Source of the DNA: Bordetella sp.
Lineage (GTDB): Bacteria > Pseudomonadota > Gammaproteobacteria > Burkholderiales > Burkholderiaceae_B
Reading direction: 5' to 3'
NCBI GenBank assembly: GCA_022818765.1
Contig: CP063810.1
Span: 802,397 to 866,396 of the forward strand
Length of the DNA stretch: 64,000 nucleotides
Made by a program: the position numbers and the translations under genes. Below, piece after piece: positions 50,784-64,000 of this stretch. Below the pieces are notes generated by a model. It was not told the DNA's origin. It saw only the letters and a list, made by a program, of their open reading frames with translations, and searched no databases. Position 1 is the first letter of the stretch; every line of letters begins with the position of its first letter.

Positions 50784-51059
50784 CTATTTTTTTTCTGGAG
50801 GTATGTATCCACTTGCTTCAATATTGTCATTTTCAAATAAAAATCGCTCCATTTGTCTAAGAAGATATTGCCTAGCTCTCTCATCAGCTAAATTTAATCT
50901 ATTTTCATTTACTAAACGCGTTTGTATATTTTTCCATTCTTCCCAAGCCATCTTTGAAATGCTATTCCAAATTTTTATTCCAATATCGCCAGGATAAGGT
51001 GGTAAATCAAGTCCTTCCGCTTCATGTCCAAGTTTGATACAATTGACTATTCTAGGCAT
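50784..51059 (-). CDS. yggX: Fe(2+)-trafficking / oxidative-damage protection protein YggX
   Basis: YggX is a small iron-binding protein that protects iron-sulfur enzymes from oxidative damage and works in iron traffic. I chose the ATG at 51059, giving 91 residues, the exact family length; an upstream in-frame Met adds only eight residues. It starts MPRIVNCIKLGHEAEGLDLPP with the conserved Cys at residue 7. SKMAWEEWKNIQTRLVNENRLNLAD follows, and it ends EASGYIPPEKK. It is co-oriented with argA just upstream, the usual betaproteobacterial pair. Confidence 0.95.
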   Translation of the reverse strand: MPRIVNCIKLGHEAEGLDLPPYPGDIGIKIWNSISKMAWEEWKNIQTRLVNENRLNLADERARQYLLRQMERFLFENDNIEASGYIPPEKK

Positions 51060-51180
51060 AATTTTCTCAAATTTATTTAACATATAAAAAAATTATATAC
51101 TTTGCTGAATTTCTTAGAGAAAGAATTTTCTCAACAATCATTAAAGCTATTGTTTATATAAACTTTCATATATTACTATA

Positions 51181-52542
51181 TTACAATTTTTTAATTAAAA
51201 TTAAACTGTTTCGAAGGTGATTATAATGGTTTTGCCTATCTTTTGGAAGGTTTCTAATTGTTCCTTTTACAAACCCTCTTTTTAAAAACCAATGAGATGT
51301 TCGAGCCGTGAGTACAAACAATTGTTTAATTCCTGAAGAGCGCATTCTTGATTCCATATGACGCAATAATAGTTCTCCCTCTCCTGAATTTTGCCATTCA
51401 GGATGTACAATAAGACATGCCATTTCTGCCATTTTTTCTTTTGGAAAAGAATATAAAGCAGCACAAGCATAAATAATTCCATCGTGTTCTAATACAGTAA
51501 AATTTTCAACATCACGTTCAATTAAACTACGTGGTCGCCTTATAAGGGTTCCATCCCTTTCAAAGGGTTCTATTAGTTTAATAATAGCCCCTACATCGTC
51601 AATCGTAGCTGCACGCAAATCATCAAGGGTATCTTCTACTATCATAGTTCCAATACCATCATGTGTGAAAATCTCTAATAAAACACTACCATCTAACAAA
51701 TAAGGTAACAAATGAGCACGTGAAACACCTTTTTTGACAGCAAGAGCTGCATATTTTAAAAAGCTATTAGTTTTTTGATCTAAAGATTTATTCTTAATTA
51801 AAATCTCAGCATCTGCACGAGTAAGTTCTGTATCAACAGAACCATCAGAATTATGAACTTCAATTGAATCTGAGAGAAAAATTAATTTTTCTGCACATAA
51901 AGAAACAGCAGTAAAAGTAGCTAATTCTTCCATAGAGAGATTAAAAGCATCTCCAGTTGGAGAAAATCCTAAAGGAGAAAGCAATACAATTGAAGAATCT
52001 TTTTCGATTATAAAATTAATAGCTTCTATATCTATTTTTCTAACATGTCCTGTATGTTGAAAATCAATCCCATTCAATATTCCTGCAGGGCGTGCAGTTA
52101 CGAAATTTCCTGAAATTACTCTTATATGAGAATGAGACATAGGAGTATTTGGAAGACCTTGACTGAAATTTGCTTCAATATCTAGACGTATTTCTCCTGC
52201 TGCCTCTTTTGCACATTCCAAAGCAGCAGAATCTGTTGGGTTAGAAAACCCGTGATAAAATTGTTGTGATAGACCTTTTAAAAGTAATTGTTCATTTATC
52301 TGAGGACGAGAACCATGAACTAATACTAGTCGAATCCCTAAAGAAAGCAAAAGTGATAAGTCGTGAATTAATGAATTAAGAGCCCCTGCTTGTATTAATT
52401 CACCTTCGAATGCTACAACAAATATCTTACCTCGAAATGCGTTTACGCAAGGAGCTACTTCTCGAAAGAACTTAACGAATTGAACAGAAGATAGTTCTGT
52501 AACTTCAATTTTAGAAACATTATCAAGTTCTAAATTAGACAT
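51181..52542 (-). CDS. argA: Amino-acid N-acetyltransferase (N-acetylglutamate synthase)
   Basis: ArgA makes N-acetylglutamate, the first step of arginine synthesis. The 453 residues have an N-terminal amino-acid-kinase-like domain (KIFVVAFEGELIQAGALNSL and LVLVHGSRPQINEQL), which carries arginine feedback control in the family. A C-terminal GNAT domain starts from about residue 305, with ACLIVHPEWQNSGEGELLLRHM as the acetyl-CoA loop. argC in the same window follows in the pathway. It is transcribed with yggX. Its 5' end is divergent to dnaE. Confidence 0.95.
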   Translation of the reverse strand: MSNLELDNVSKIEVTELSSVQFVKFFREVAPCVNAFRGKIFVVAFEGELIQAGALNSLIHDLSLLLSLGIRLVLVHGSRPQINEQLLLKGLSQQFYHGFSNPTDSAALECAKEAAGEIRLDIEANFSQGLPNTPMSHSHIRVISGNFVTARPAGILNGIDFQHTGHVRKIDIEAINFIIEKDSSIVLLSPLGFSPTGDAFNLSMEELATFTAVSLCAEKLIFLSDSIEVHNSDGSVDTELTRADAEILIKNKSLDQKTNSFLKYAALAVKKGVSRAHLLPYLLDGSVLLEIFTHDGIGTMIVEDTLDDLRAATIDDVGAIIKLIEPFERDGTLIRRPRSLIERDVENFTVLEHDGIIYACAALYSFPKEKMAEMACLIVHPEWQNSGEGELLLRHMESRMRSSGIKQLFVLTARTSHWFLKRGFVKGTIRNLPKDRQNHYNHLRNSLILIKKL

Positions 52543-52849
52543 AGATAAAAATTAAATATTGTGAAGTAAATAACCAATATGAAATGATATTAATAATTAT
52601 TAAATATTCTTTAAAAAAGTTCAATTATATGAACATAATTGAATGTAGTAATAAAAACTTGAAAAAGATAAACTATAAGAATTGATTTAGCAATGAAAAA
52701 GATAAAACTTTGGTTTTTTTATTCTTTAACAATTTATTAGGATAATATTCATGAGGATTATTATTTTAATAAAAAATTTCTTCATAAAACTATGATATTC
52801 CAAAATTATTTTTTAGAAAAAATTATTCTAATGAATTTTATAAATAAAA
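52543..52849. other. AT-rich gap between divergent argA and dnaE
   Basis: A 307-base spacer with no recognisable gene or RNA. It should contain both promoters. I see no ARG box or other operator that I can defend. Confidence 0.5.
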
Positions 52850-55800
52850 ATGAATAAAATTGCTACATCTAAGATTCCTTTTATCCATCTTAGAACTCAT
52901 TCTGAGTTTTCAGTAGTGGATGGAATTATTCGTATTGATGATTTAATTAAAAAAACTGCAAAATTTAACCAGCCGGCAATAGCTCTTACTGATCTTTCGA
53001 ATATTTTTGGCCTAATAAAATTTTATAAAAGCGCTCGTTCTGCAGGTATTAAACCAATTGCAGGTTGTGATGTATGGATCAGTAATGATGCTAATCGATA
53101 TAAACCTTTTCGATTGTTAATTTTAGTAAAAAATTATGATGGTTACCTAAATTTATGTGAACTTTTAACTCGATCATTCTTAGAAAACCAATTTAAGGGT
53201 CGTCCTGAAATTTGTAAACAATGGTTAGAAAAAAAATCTGGATTAATAATTCTATCCGGTGGTCGAGAAGGAGATATTGGACACGCATTAACTTCTGGGA
53301 ATAATTCTTTAGCTTTACAGTTAGCATATGAATGGAAGGATATGTTTCCTGATGAATACTATATTGAACTTCAACGCCCTGGATTTTTATCTGACGAATC
53401 ATATGTACAGTCAGCTTTAAATCTTTCAACAAAAGCTGATTTACCTGTTGTAGCTACTCATCCTATTCAATTTATAAATAAAGATGAGTTTCAAGCACAT
53501 GAAGCTCGTGCTTGTATCGCTAATTCAATAACTTTAAATGATGAGAACCGTGTAAGAAAATTTACAGAAGAACAATATTTTCTTAATTCTCAAGAAATGA
53601 TACAGAGATTCTCTGATATTCCGATTGCTTTAGAAAATACAGTTGAAATAGCTAAGCGCTGCAATTTAACCCTCAAATTAGGTAAATGTAATTTACCTAA
53701 TTTTCCTGTTCCCAATAAAATTCCTTTGGATGATTATTTCATTTCTCTTTCTAAAAACGGTTTGGAAAAACGTCTAAAATTTTTATTTCCAGATAAATCT
53801 GAGAGATTAAGAAAAAGAGACGAATACTATAACCGATTATTTAAAGAATGCGAAACTATTATTCAAATGGGATTTTCTGGATATTTTTTAATTGTCCAGG
53901 ATTTTATAAACTGGGGAAAGAATAATAATGTTCCAGTAGGTCCTGGAAGAGGATCTGGAGCAGGTTCTTTAGTGGCATATTCTATGGGAATTACTGATAT
54001 CGATCCTATTCGTTATAATCTAATATTTGAACGATTTTTAAATCCAGAACGGATCTCAATGCCTGATTTTGATATCGATTTTTGCCAAGAAAATCGAGAA
54101 CGTGTAATTGATTATGTTAAAAAAAAATATGGACGCGAAGCTGTTAGTCAAATAGTCACATATGGAACTTTAGGTGCTAAAGCTGTTATAAGAGATATAG
54201 GTCGAGTATTAGGATTACCATATACATTATGTGATAGCCTCTCAAAATTAATCCCTTTAATCCAACTGATCCATGGTCACTATCTCGTGCATTGAAAAAT
54301 GAGCCTACGTTTAAAAAACGTTATGAAGAAGAAGAAGAAATTAAAGTTTTAGTTGATTTAGCTCGGCCTCTTGAAGGTTTGATTAGAAATATTGGTATGC
54401 ATGCGGGAGGTATTTTAATTGCTCCTGGAAAATTAACTGATTTTTGCCCTTTATATTGTCAACCTGACCAAGAAGATATAGCAGTATCTCAATTTGATAA
54501 AGATGATATAGAGTCTATAGGTCTTATTAAATTTGATTTTCTAGGCTTGCGAAATTTAACAATTCTGAATTTAGCAGTTGATTACTTGCGAAAATTTAAT
54601 GATAAAAAGCAAGCATTTAATCTTACATCTATACCTCTCAATGATTCCAATGTGTATAAAATTTTATCTAATGGAAATACCATTGCTATATTTCAATTAG
54701 AATCAAAGGGTATGCAAGAATTGTTAAAAAGATTAAAACCTAATACGTTTGAGGAGATTATTGCTGCATTAGCATTATATCGTCCTGGTCCACTTGAATC
54801 TGGAATGGTAGATGATTTTATCAATCGAAAGAATCAAAAAGAAATAGTTGATTATTTTCACCCAGATCTTGAAGATATTTTAAAAAGTACTTATGGAGTA
54901 ATTGTTTACCAAGAACAGGTAATGTTAATTTCGCAAGTCATTGGAGGATATTCTTTAGGTGGAGCAGATCTCTTGCGTCGGGCTATGGGTAAAAAGAAAC
55001 ATGAGGAAATGGTTAAACATAGAGAACTATTTGAACAAGGAGCAATAAAAAAGGGTTATAGCAAAAAATTAGCTATTAAACTTTTTAATCTCATGGAAAA
55101 ATTTGCAGGCTATGGATTTAATAAATCTCATTCAGCTGCATATGCTTTAATTGCCTATCAAACTGCTTGGTTAAAAGTTTATCATCCTGCAGAATTTTTT
55201 TCTGCTACTATATCTTGTGATCTGGATGATACTGAAAAGATAAAAATTTTGTATCAAGATGCAAAAAGAAATGGGTTAGTAATTTTACCACCAGATATAA
55301 ATGCTTCTTTTTTTCGATTTGAACCTTTACATGATCAATATACTAATCAAGGAAAACCTCCTAGAACAATACGTTATGGATTAGGTGCTATTAAAGGTGC
55401 AGGCCATACAGTTATTCATGATATTTTGCGAATTCGCAAGAGTGGGCCATTTTTAAACCTTTTTGATTTTTGTCGACGAACTATAAAATTTGTAAATCGT
55501 CGTACTATTGAAGTATTAATTAAAGCGGGAGCTTTTGATTCTATTAATATAAATAGAGGAGCTTTATTTTTCTCTGTTAAAATTGCAATGGAAGCAGCAG
55601 AGCAAGCAATGCGCAGTGTGAATCAATCTTCATTGTTTGAAGATGATTCTGCTAAGATTTTTAATGAAAAGCTTAATGATACGGTTAGCTGGGATAGAAA
55701 GACTGAATTGATCGAAGAAAAATCGGTTTTAGGCTACTATTTTAGTGGTCATTTATTTGATTATTGGCATGATAAGATTCGAAAAATTGTTCCTGTTAGA

Positions 55801-56334
55801 TTAGAAAATTTAAAATATCAAACTAATTCGAAATTGATCTGTGGAATTTTAATCAATGTTAGATCTATTATAACTAAACGTGGAAAAATTTTTTTGGCTA
55901 CTTTAGATGATGGCAGTGCTCAGATTGAAATAGCTATATTTAATGAACTCTATGAAAAAAATCGAACATTCTTGAAAGAAGATCAAATACTTATAATTCA
56001 GGGTAGAGTTTTGAATGATGAATATTCTAATAACATTCGTTTTGTTCCAGAAAAATTTTATGATTTTCAATTAGCAAGAGAGATAAGAGCTAAATCATTA
56101 AAAATATTTGTTAATAGTAAAATAGATGTAACACATTTAAAAAATTTATTAAATCCATTTTCAGGAGAATTCTACACTATAACAGTACCTGTAGATCTAG
56201 TTTATTTAAATGAAAAAAATTGTTTCATATGTACAATTCGTCTCGGAGATAGTTGGAAAGTTTGCATAAAAGATTCTTTGATTAAAAATTTAGAGAAATT
56301 AGATAATTGTCAAGGTTTTGAAATTATTTATTAG
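52850..56334 (+). CDS. dnaE: DNA polymerase III alpha subunit, one-base frameshift
   Basis: DnaE is the replicative DNA polymerase. Frame one (52850-54295) carries the PHP domain (IPFIHLRTHSEFSVVDGII) and the palm motifs GPGRGSGAGSLVAYSMGITDIDP and MPDFDIDFCQENRERVIDYV. It ends in a nonsense tail after SKLIP. Frame two carries the exact continuation from FNPTDPWSLSRALKNEP, then NIGMHAGGILIAPGKLTDF, the FNKSHSAAYALIAYQTAWLK finger segment and the OB fold. Adding one T to CCTTTAATCC (54256-54258) joins them into about 1,160 residues, the normal length. A broken dnaE would be lethal if single-copy, so a sequence error is likely. Confidence 0.93.
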
Positions 56335-56669
56335 CTTTTAAATAATTTATTGTTCAAATATAGTTTGAAGATATTCAATTATTTTTAATATTTTATATTC
56401 TAATTAATCTTTCTTTTAATTATAAACAATTAAGATTTAGATTCATTATATTCAATAAATTTAAAAAATTTTTTTGTAGAAAGTTTTTTATATACAATTG
56501 GAGTTTAATCTTTGTTTGATAAAAATGCATTTTTATCAAACAACATCTGAAATATTATATAGAAAGAAATTTCTATCTTATAAATGTTTATAATTATTAA
56601 GTATAGAAGAATACTTGAGACCATTTTACTTTTTTCAAAAATCGAAATATAAAATAGAAGAGTATTAAA
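56335..56669. other. AT-rich gap between dnaE and msbA with a large palindrome
   Basis: A 335-base spacer, nearly all A and T, with no reading frame of note. It contains the 32-base perfect palindrome at 56512-56543 and a smaller hairpin ATAGAAA-GAAA-TTTCTAT near 56560. Confidence 0.5.
56512..56543. repeat. 32-base perfect palindrome
   Basis: TTGTTTGATAAAAATG (56512-56527) is the exact reverse complement of the next 16 bases. There is no spacer, and no T run follows. That argues against a simple terminator and for a dimer-binding operator, a cruciform or an RNA-stability hairpin between dnaE and msbA. Confidence 0.55.
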
Positions 56670-58451
56670 GTGTCTTCAAAACTAAAAACTCATAAAGAAT
56701 ATAAACATAATTCAATTGAAAGTTATTTTTGGAAACGTATTTATTCATTTATAAGATCCTATTGGATAGCTATTTTATTAGCAATAGTTTTACTTGCTGG
56801 TTCTGCTATTACCCAACCCGGTTTAGCTTTAATTATGAGACCCCTTCTTGATGAAGGTTTTGCAGGAGAAAATACTTTTTATGTTTGGATAATTCCACTT
56901 TCTGTGATTGGATTAATATTTTTCAGAGGAATTTGTAATTTTTGTAGTGATTATTTATTAGCTTGGATTGCAAATAATATTTTGCTTAGAATTAGAAAAG
57001 ATATGTTTGATTCTTTACTTACTTTATCTGATTCAAATTTTAAAATAGCTAATACAAGGCGTTTGTTAAACAAATTTATTGTTGATGCATCTAACATTAC
57101 TGGACTAGCAACAGAAGTTGTCACTGTTATTATTCGAGAATCTCTCATTATTTTAGCATTATTGGGAGTGTTATTTTATATTTCTTGGAAACTTACGTTA
57201 ATTGCTGTCAGTGTATTACCGATCTCTATATTTGTTACTCAAATCTTTATTAAAAGATTGCGATGGATAAATCGCAATACCATTAATATGAATGCTGAAC
57301 TGACTCGCATAATTTGTGAATGTATCGATGGACAACGAATTATTAAACTATTTAATGGATATCAAACAGAAAAAAAGCGTTTTGATTTTGTTAGCATTCG
57401 TTTACGCCGTTTTGCTATGCGAGCATCGATTTCTGATGCTGCATTAGCTCCTATAACACAATTTTGCATTGCTTGTTTAGTAGCTTTAGTAATTGCTGTA
57501 GCTCTTACCCAAGCTACTCATGAATCATTAACAGTAGGCGGATTTGCTTCATTTGTAACTGCTTTAGCCCAAATTCCAGACCCAGTTAAACGGTTGAACA
57601 ATATATTCGGTAAAGCACAAAAAATGCTAGTTGCAGCTGAAAATGTATTTTCTTTATTAGATGAGAAAAAAGAGCGAAATAATGGAACTCAAATTTTGAG
57701 ATCTCCTGTTAGAGGAAAGATCCAGTTTAAAAACTTACAATTTTGTTTTCCAAATTCAAATCACTATGCTTTACAAGATATTTCGTTTACTATCCATCCT
57801 GGACAAACTGTAGCTCTTGTCGGTAGATCTGGAAGTGGAAAAACAACATTAATTAACATGTTGCCACGTTTTATATCAGCAACCTCAGGTGAAATATTGC
57901 TTGATGATGTGCCCATTCAAAAATTAGATTTGATAAATTTGCGTTCACATTTATCTATAGTTGATCAGAATTCAATATTCTTCAATGATACAATAGCAGC
58001 TAATATAGCTTATGGAATGGAACATCAACCTAATAAGAAACAAATAAAATCTGCTTTGGAAGCAGCCAGTTTAATAAAATTTGTCAATGGTCTTTCAAAA
58101 GGAATAGAGACTAAAATAGGAGAGAATGCAACTCTATTATCTGTAGGTGAACGTCAACGTTTAGCTATTGCTCGCGCTTTAATTAAAAATGCTCCTATAT
58201 TAATCCTAGATGAAGCAACTTCATCATTAGATAATGAATCTGAATGTGCAATTCAAGATTCATTAGAACAATTCTCAAGAGAAAAAACAACTATTATTAT
58301 TGCTCACCGTTTATCAACCATACAAAATGTTGATAGGATTTTTGTAATGGATAATGGAAAGATTTTAGAATCTGGAACCCATTCCGAACTACTGAAATTC
58401 AATGGAACTTATGCTTTACTTTACAGAATGAAATTTAGAAAGATTATTTGA
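56670..58451 (+). CDS. msbA: Lipid A export ABC transporter, ATPase-permease
   Basis: MsbA flips lipid A-core across the inner membrane. The 593 residues have an N-terminal six-helix domain (about residues 25-310) and an ABC ATPase domain (about 350-593). Visible motifs are Walker A LVGRSGSGKTTLINML, Q-loop SIVDQNSIFFNDTI, Walker B PILILDEATSSLD and the H-loop IIIAHRLSTI. The ABC signature reads LSVGERQ instead of LSGGQRQ, an unusual change. The frame begins with GTG at 56670. A perfect hairpin overlaps the stop codon. The rrn promoter lies 47 bases downstream. Confidence 0.9.
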   Translation: MSSKLKTHKEYKHNSIESYFWKRIYSFIRSYWIAILLAIVLLAGSAITQPGLALIMRPLLDEGFAGENTFYVWIIPLSVIGLIFFRGICNFCSDYLLAWIANNILLRIRKDMFDSLLTLSDSNFKIANTRRLLNKFIVDASNITGLATEVVTVIIRESLIILALLGVLFYISWKLTLIAVSVLPISIFVTQIFIKRLRWINRNTINMNAELTRIICECIDGQRIIKLFNGYQTEKKRFDFVSIRLRRFAMRASISDAALAPITQFCIACLVALVIAVALTQATHESLTVGGFASFVTALAQIPDPVKRLNNIFGKAQKMLVAAENVFSLLDEKKERNNGTQILRSPVRGKIQFKNLQFCFPNSNHYALQDISFTIHPGQTVALVGRSGSGKTTLINMLPRFISATSGEILLDDVPIQKLDLINLRSHLSIVDQNSIFFNDTIAANIAYGMEHQPNKKQIKSALEAASLIKFVNGLSKGIETKIGENATLLSVGERQRLAIARALIKNAPILILDEATSSLDNESECAIQDSLEQFSREKTTIIIAHRLSTIQNVDRIFVMDNGKILESGTHSELLKFNGTYALLYRMKFRKII

Positions 58452-58462
58452 ATAATCTTTCT
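58437..58462 (+). terminator. Hairpin over the msbA stop codon
   Basis: AGAAAGATTATT and AATAATCTTTCT (58437-58448 and 58451-58462) are perfect reverse complements around TG, spanning the TGA stop. No real T run follows. It may still end or stabilise the msbA mRNA before the rrn promoter. Confidence 0.45.
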
Positions 58463-58497
58463 AACATTAGAAAAATTAATGTTATTGAAGCTTTTAC

Positions 58498-58526
58498 TTG
58501 ACAAGTTTAATTATATTCTTTAAAGT
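58498..58526 (+). promoter_or_regulatory. rrn promoter, -35 and -10
   Basis: A perfect -35 TTGACA (58498-58503), a 17-base spacer and a -10-like TAAAGT (58521-58526), followed by a GC-rich discriminator (TTCCGGGTCTGC), as is typical of stringently controlled rRNA promoters. It lies 47 bases after the msbA stop. Confidence 0.7.
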
Positions 58527-58554
58527 TCCGGGTCTGCATTTTAAGCAGATATGA

Positions 58555-58569
58555 CGATCTTTAACAATC
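58555..58569 (+). promoter_or_regulatory. rrn boxA antitermination site
   Basis: CGATCTTTAACAATC closely matches the bacterial boxA core (GCTCTTTAACAA). It binds the NusB-S10 complex to prevent early termination of rRNA transcripts. It sits about 30 bases after the -10 box. Confidence 0.75.
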
Positions 58570-58570
58570 A

Positions 58571-58597
58571 AACAATCGATAAGAGTAGGCACTTGGT
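58571..58597 (+). other. 16S rRNA processing stem, 5' arm
   Basis: These 27 bases pair with 60310-60336 on the far side of 16S (24 Watson-Crick pairs and three G-U pairs), forming the stalk cut by RNase III during rRNA maturation. Confidence 0.85.
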
Positions 58598-58758
58598 GAA
58601 AGCCTCCAGACAAGAGAACTTTTCTTGTCGAGCTAAATAAACCAAGTGTTAGGGCAATTATATTTTTCAAATTAAATTTGAAAGGGTAGTTGTTTATGAG
58701 CACAAGTGTTTTTAATGATTTTTTTTTCATAAAAGACACAAGAATAAAATATAAAATC

Positions 58759-60291
<1,533 letters not shown>

Positions 60292-60309
60292 AAGAGCAAG
60301 AGGTATTTT

Positions 60310-60336
60310 GCCAAGTGTCTACTTTTATCGATTGTT
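60310..60336 (+). other. 16S rRNA processing stem, 3' arm
   Basis: Pairs with the leader arm 58571-58597 across the whole 16S gene. It lies 19 bases after the 16S end. It repeats the CCAAGTG sequence found in the leader at 58642-58648, which can pair with the same partner. Confidence 0.85.
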
Positions 60337-60416
60337 CAAGAAAATTGAAATTGGGTAGTTAAGCACCGGACTGGAAAGCTTAATATTCCTGGGCTGATTT
60401 TTGATGAAAAAAGTTT

Positions 60417-60493
60417 GGGTTTGTAGCTCAGCTGGTTAGAGCACCGTCTTGATAAGGCGGGGGTCGTTGGTTCGAGTCCAACCAGACCCACCA
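60417..60493 (+). tRNA. tRNA-Ile (anticodon GAT)
   Basis: 77 bases with acceptor GGGTTTG/CAGACCC, D arm AGCTCAGCTGGTTAGAGC, anticodon loop TTGATAA, T arm GGTTCGAGTCC and encoded CCA. It is the first spacer tRNA between 16S and 23S, as in most proteobacterial rrn operons. Confidence 0.97.
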
Positions 60494-60525
60494 GTTAAAG
60501 CTTTTAAAGATTTCTCCATGAGAAT

Positions 60526-60601
60526 GGGGATGTAGCTCAGCTGGGAGAGCGCCTGCTTTGCAGGCAGGAAGTCGTCGGTTCGAACCCGATCATCTCCACC
60601 A
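60526..60601 (+). tRNA. tRNA-Ala (anticodon TGC)
   Basis: 76 bases with acceptor GGGGATG/CATCTCC, D arm AGCTCAGCTGGGAGAGC, anticodon loop with TGC (CCTGCTTTGCAGGC), T arm GGTTCGAACCC and encoded CCA. It is the second spacer tRNA of the rrn operon. Confidence 0.97.
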
Positions 60602-60842
60602 CCCATTTTTCATATCTTTTATGTGAATGAATATTATATGAATTAAATTCATAGATTTATTTACAGTAAAAAGAAAATCTTGTTCATTAATGTTCATTAA
60701 AAATTTGGAAAAGCACAAAAAAATATACTTTTGAAAGAATTTATTTTCTATGAAAAGTATGGGTAATAATTGCACATAAAACTTATATATAATCTATTTA
60801 AGGATTGTAAATAATACAAACATATCAATAGTAAGAAGTTCT

Positions 60843-60860
60843 GTAGCTTTTAGAGTTATA

Positions 60861-60868
<8 letters not shown>
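60843..60868 (+). other. 23S rRNA processing stem, 5' arm
   Basis: These 26 bases pair with 63746-63771 across the 23S gene with only one G-U pair. The inner eight pairs belong to the mature 5'/3' end helix; the outer part is the RNase III target. Confidence 0.88.
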
Positions 60869-63745
<2,877 letters not shown>

Positions 63746-63754
<9 letters not shown>

Positions 63755-63771
63755 ATAACTCTAAAAGTTAC
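63746..63771 (+). other. 23S rRNA processing stem, 3' arm
   Basis: Reverse complement of 60843-60868 apart from one G-U pair; forms the base of the 23S precursor stalk. Confidence 0.88.
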
Positions 63772-63843
63772 TTTTGATAAATTTTAAGTGAAAAATAGTG
63801 TAATATACTTGTGCTTTCTCCAATATTTAATTTGTAAGGTTAC

Positions 63844-63959
63844 TTCCTGATAACCATAGCAAAGTGGTACCACTCCTTACCATCCCGAACAGGAAAGTGA
63901 AACGCTTCTGCGCCGATGATAGTAGGCATCAGCTTGTGAAAGTAGGTTATTATCAGGAT
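63844..63959 (+). rRNA. 5S ribosomal RNA
   Basis: About 116 bases. Terminal helix TCCTGATA pairs with TATCAGGA. The conserved loop CCATCCCGAACAGG-AAGTGAAACG and CGCCGATGATAGT are present. It is the last gene of the rrn operon in this window. Confidence 0.96.
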
Positions 63960-63968
63960 TTTTTTGAT

Positions 63969-64000
63969 TATCCTCCCTTGAAAAGGGGGAGGATATCTTT
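63969..64000 (+). terminator. rrn operon terminator
   Basis: TATCCTCCC (63969-63977) pairs with GGGAGGATA (63987-63995), followed by a T-containing tail cut off by the window edge. It lies 10 bases after 5S. Confidence 0.8.

Larger units (their letters stand above)
58452..58758 (+). promoter_or_regulatory. rrn promoter and structured leader
   Basis: This region holds the rRNA promoter, the boxA antiterminator and a structured leader. The leader has a local stem (58590-58597 with 58641-58648) enclosing a second hairpin GACAAGA/TCTTGTC (58609-58615 and 58623-58629). The first arm of that local stem is also used by the long-range 16S processing stem, so the two pairings are mutually exclusive. 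A 90-codon minus-strand frame covering this region is spurious. Confidence 0.75.

Noticed and set aside
50767..50997. A plus-strand frame of 76 codons
   Set aside because: It is the antisense of yggX, which matches its family over the full length.

Overview
The window comes from an AT-rich, betaproteobacterial chromosome, most likely an Alcaligenaceae-like (Burkholderiales) lineage with a reduced genome. Three things point there: the 16S rRNA has the Alcaligenaceae-type signature regions; the gene neighbourhoods are Burkholderiales-like (aroQ-accB-accC, rplM-rpsI-argC-erpA, glyA-nrdR-ribD-ribE, yggX-argA); and the third codon positions and intergenic DNA are strongly A+T. Genes usually found inside these blocks are missing (anmK between erpA and the M23 peptidase, recX after recA, thiG beside thiS, dctQM beside the TRAP binding protein, pst genes beside phoU). 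This suggests a host-associated bacterium undergoing genome reduction. I see no insertion sequence, prophage, integron or CRISPR array.

Layout. 1-4.7 kb: a broken RNB-type ribonuclease at the left edge, an AT-rich gap with two large perfect palindromes, then aroQ, accB, accC and a YggT membrane protein. 4.8-10.5 kb: nrdB and nrdA with two NrdR boxes upstream, and gltX. 11-19.8 kb: pmbA, rplM, rpsI, argC, erpA, an M23 peptidase, tyrS, glyA and nrdR. 19.9-26.1 kb: ribD, ribE, tRNA-Ser, tenA, tRNA-Leu, a CcsA/YpjD-like protein, ffh, thiS and trmB. 26.5-30 kb: recA and sucCD. 30.4-37.5 kb: a one-strand accessory operon (RidA-like, aldehyde dehydrogenase, M19 dipeptidase homologue, BCCT transporter, a 553-aa protein of unknown function, DUF3726 protein) closed by a strong bidirectional terminator shared with a convergent porin. 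38.9-43 kb: pdxH, tcdA, fba and an orphan DctP. 43.7-47.7 kb: a complete PotFGHI-like putrescine importer. 47.8-58.5 kb: rmuC, rpiA, phoU, yggX, argA, dnaE and msbA. 58.5-64 kb: a complete rrn operon (16S, tRNA-Ile, tRNA-Ala, 23S, 5S) with promoter, boxA, RNase III-type processing stems and a terminator.

Working together, the genes cover nucleotide reduction with its repressor NrdR, fatty-acid initiation, riboflavin synthesis, arginine synthesis from glutamate, thiamine and PLP salvage, and uptake of host-type compounds: polyamines, probably a quaternary or imino amine, and an organic acid.

The most notable pattern is that five genes (the RNB ribonuclease, rplM, recA, the BCCT transporter and dnaE) are each interrupted by exactly one missing base in a short homopolymer. 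Three of them are normally essential or near-essential. Base under-calling in the assembly is the simplest explanation, but real lesions or recoding must be excluded. The best candidate for an undescribed system is the 30.4-37.5 kb amine operon with its 553-aa protein of unknown function.
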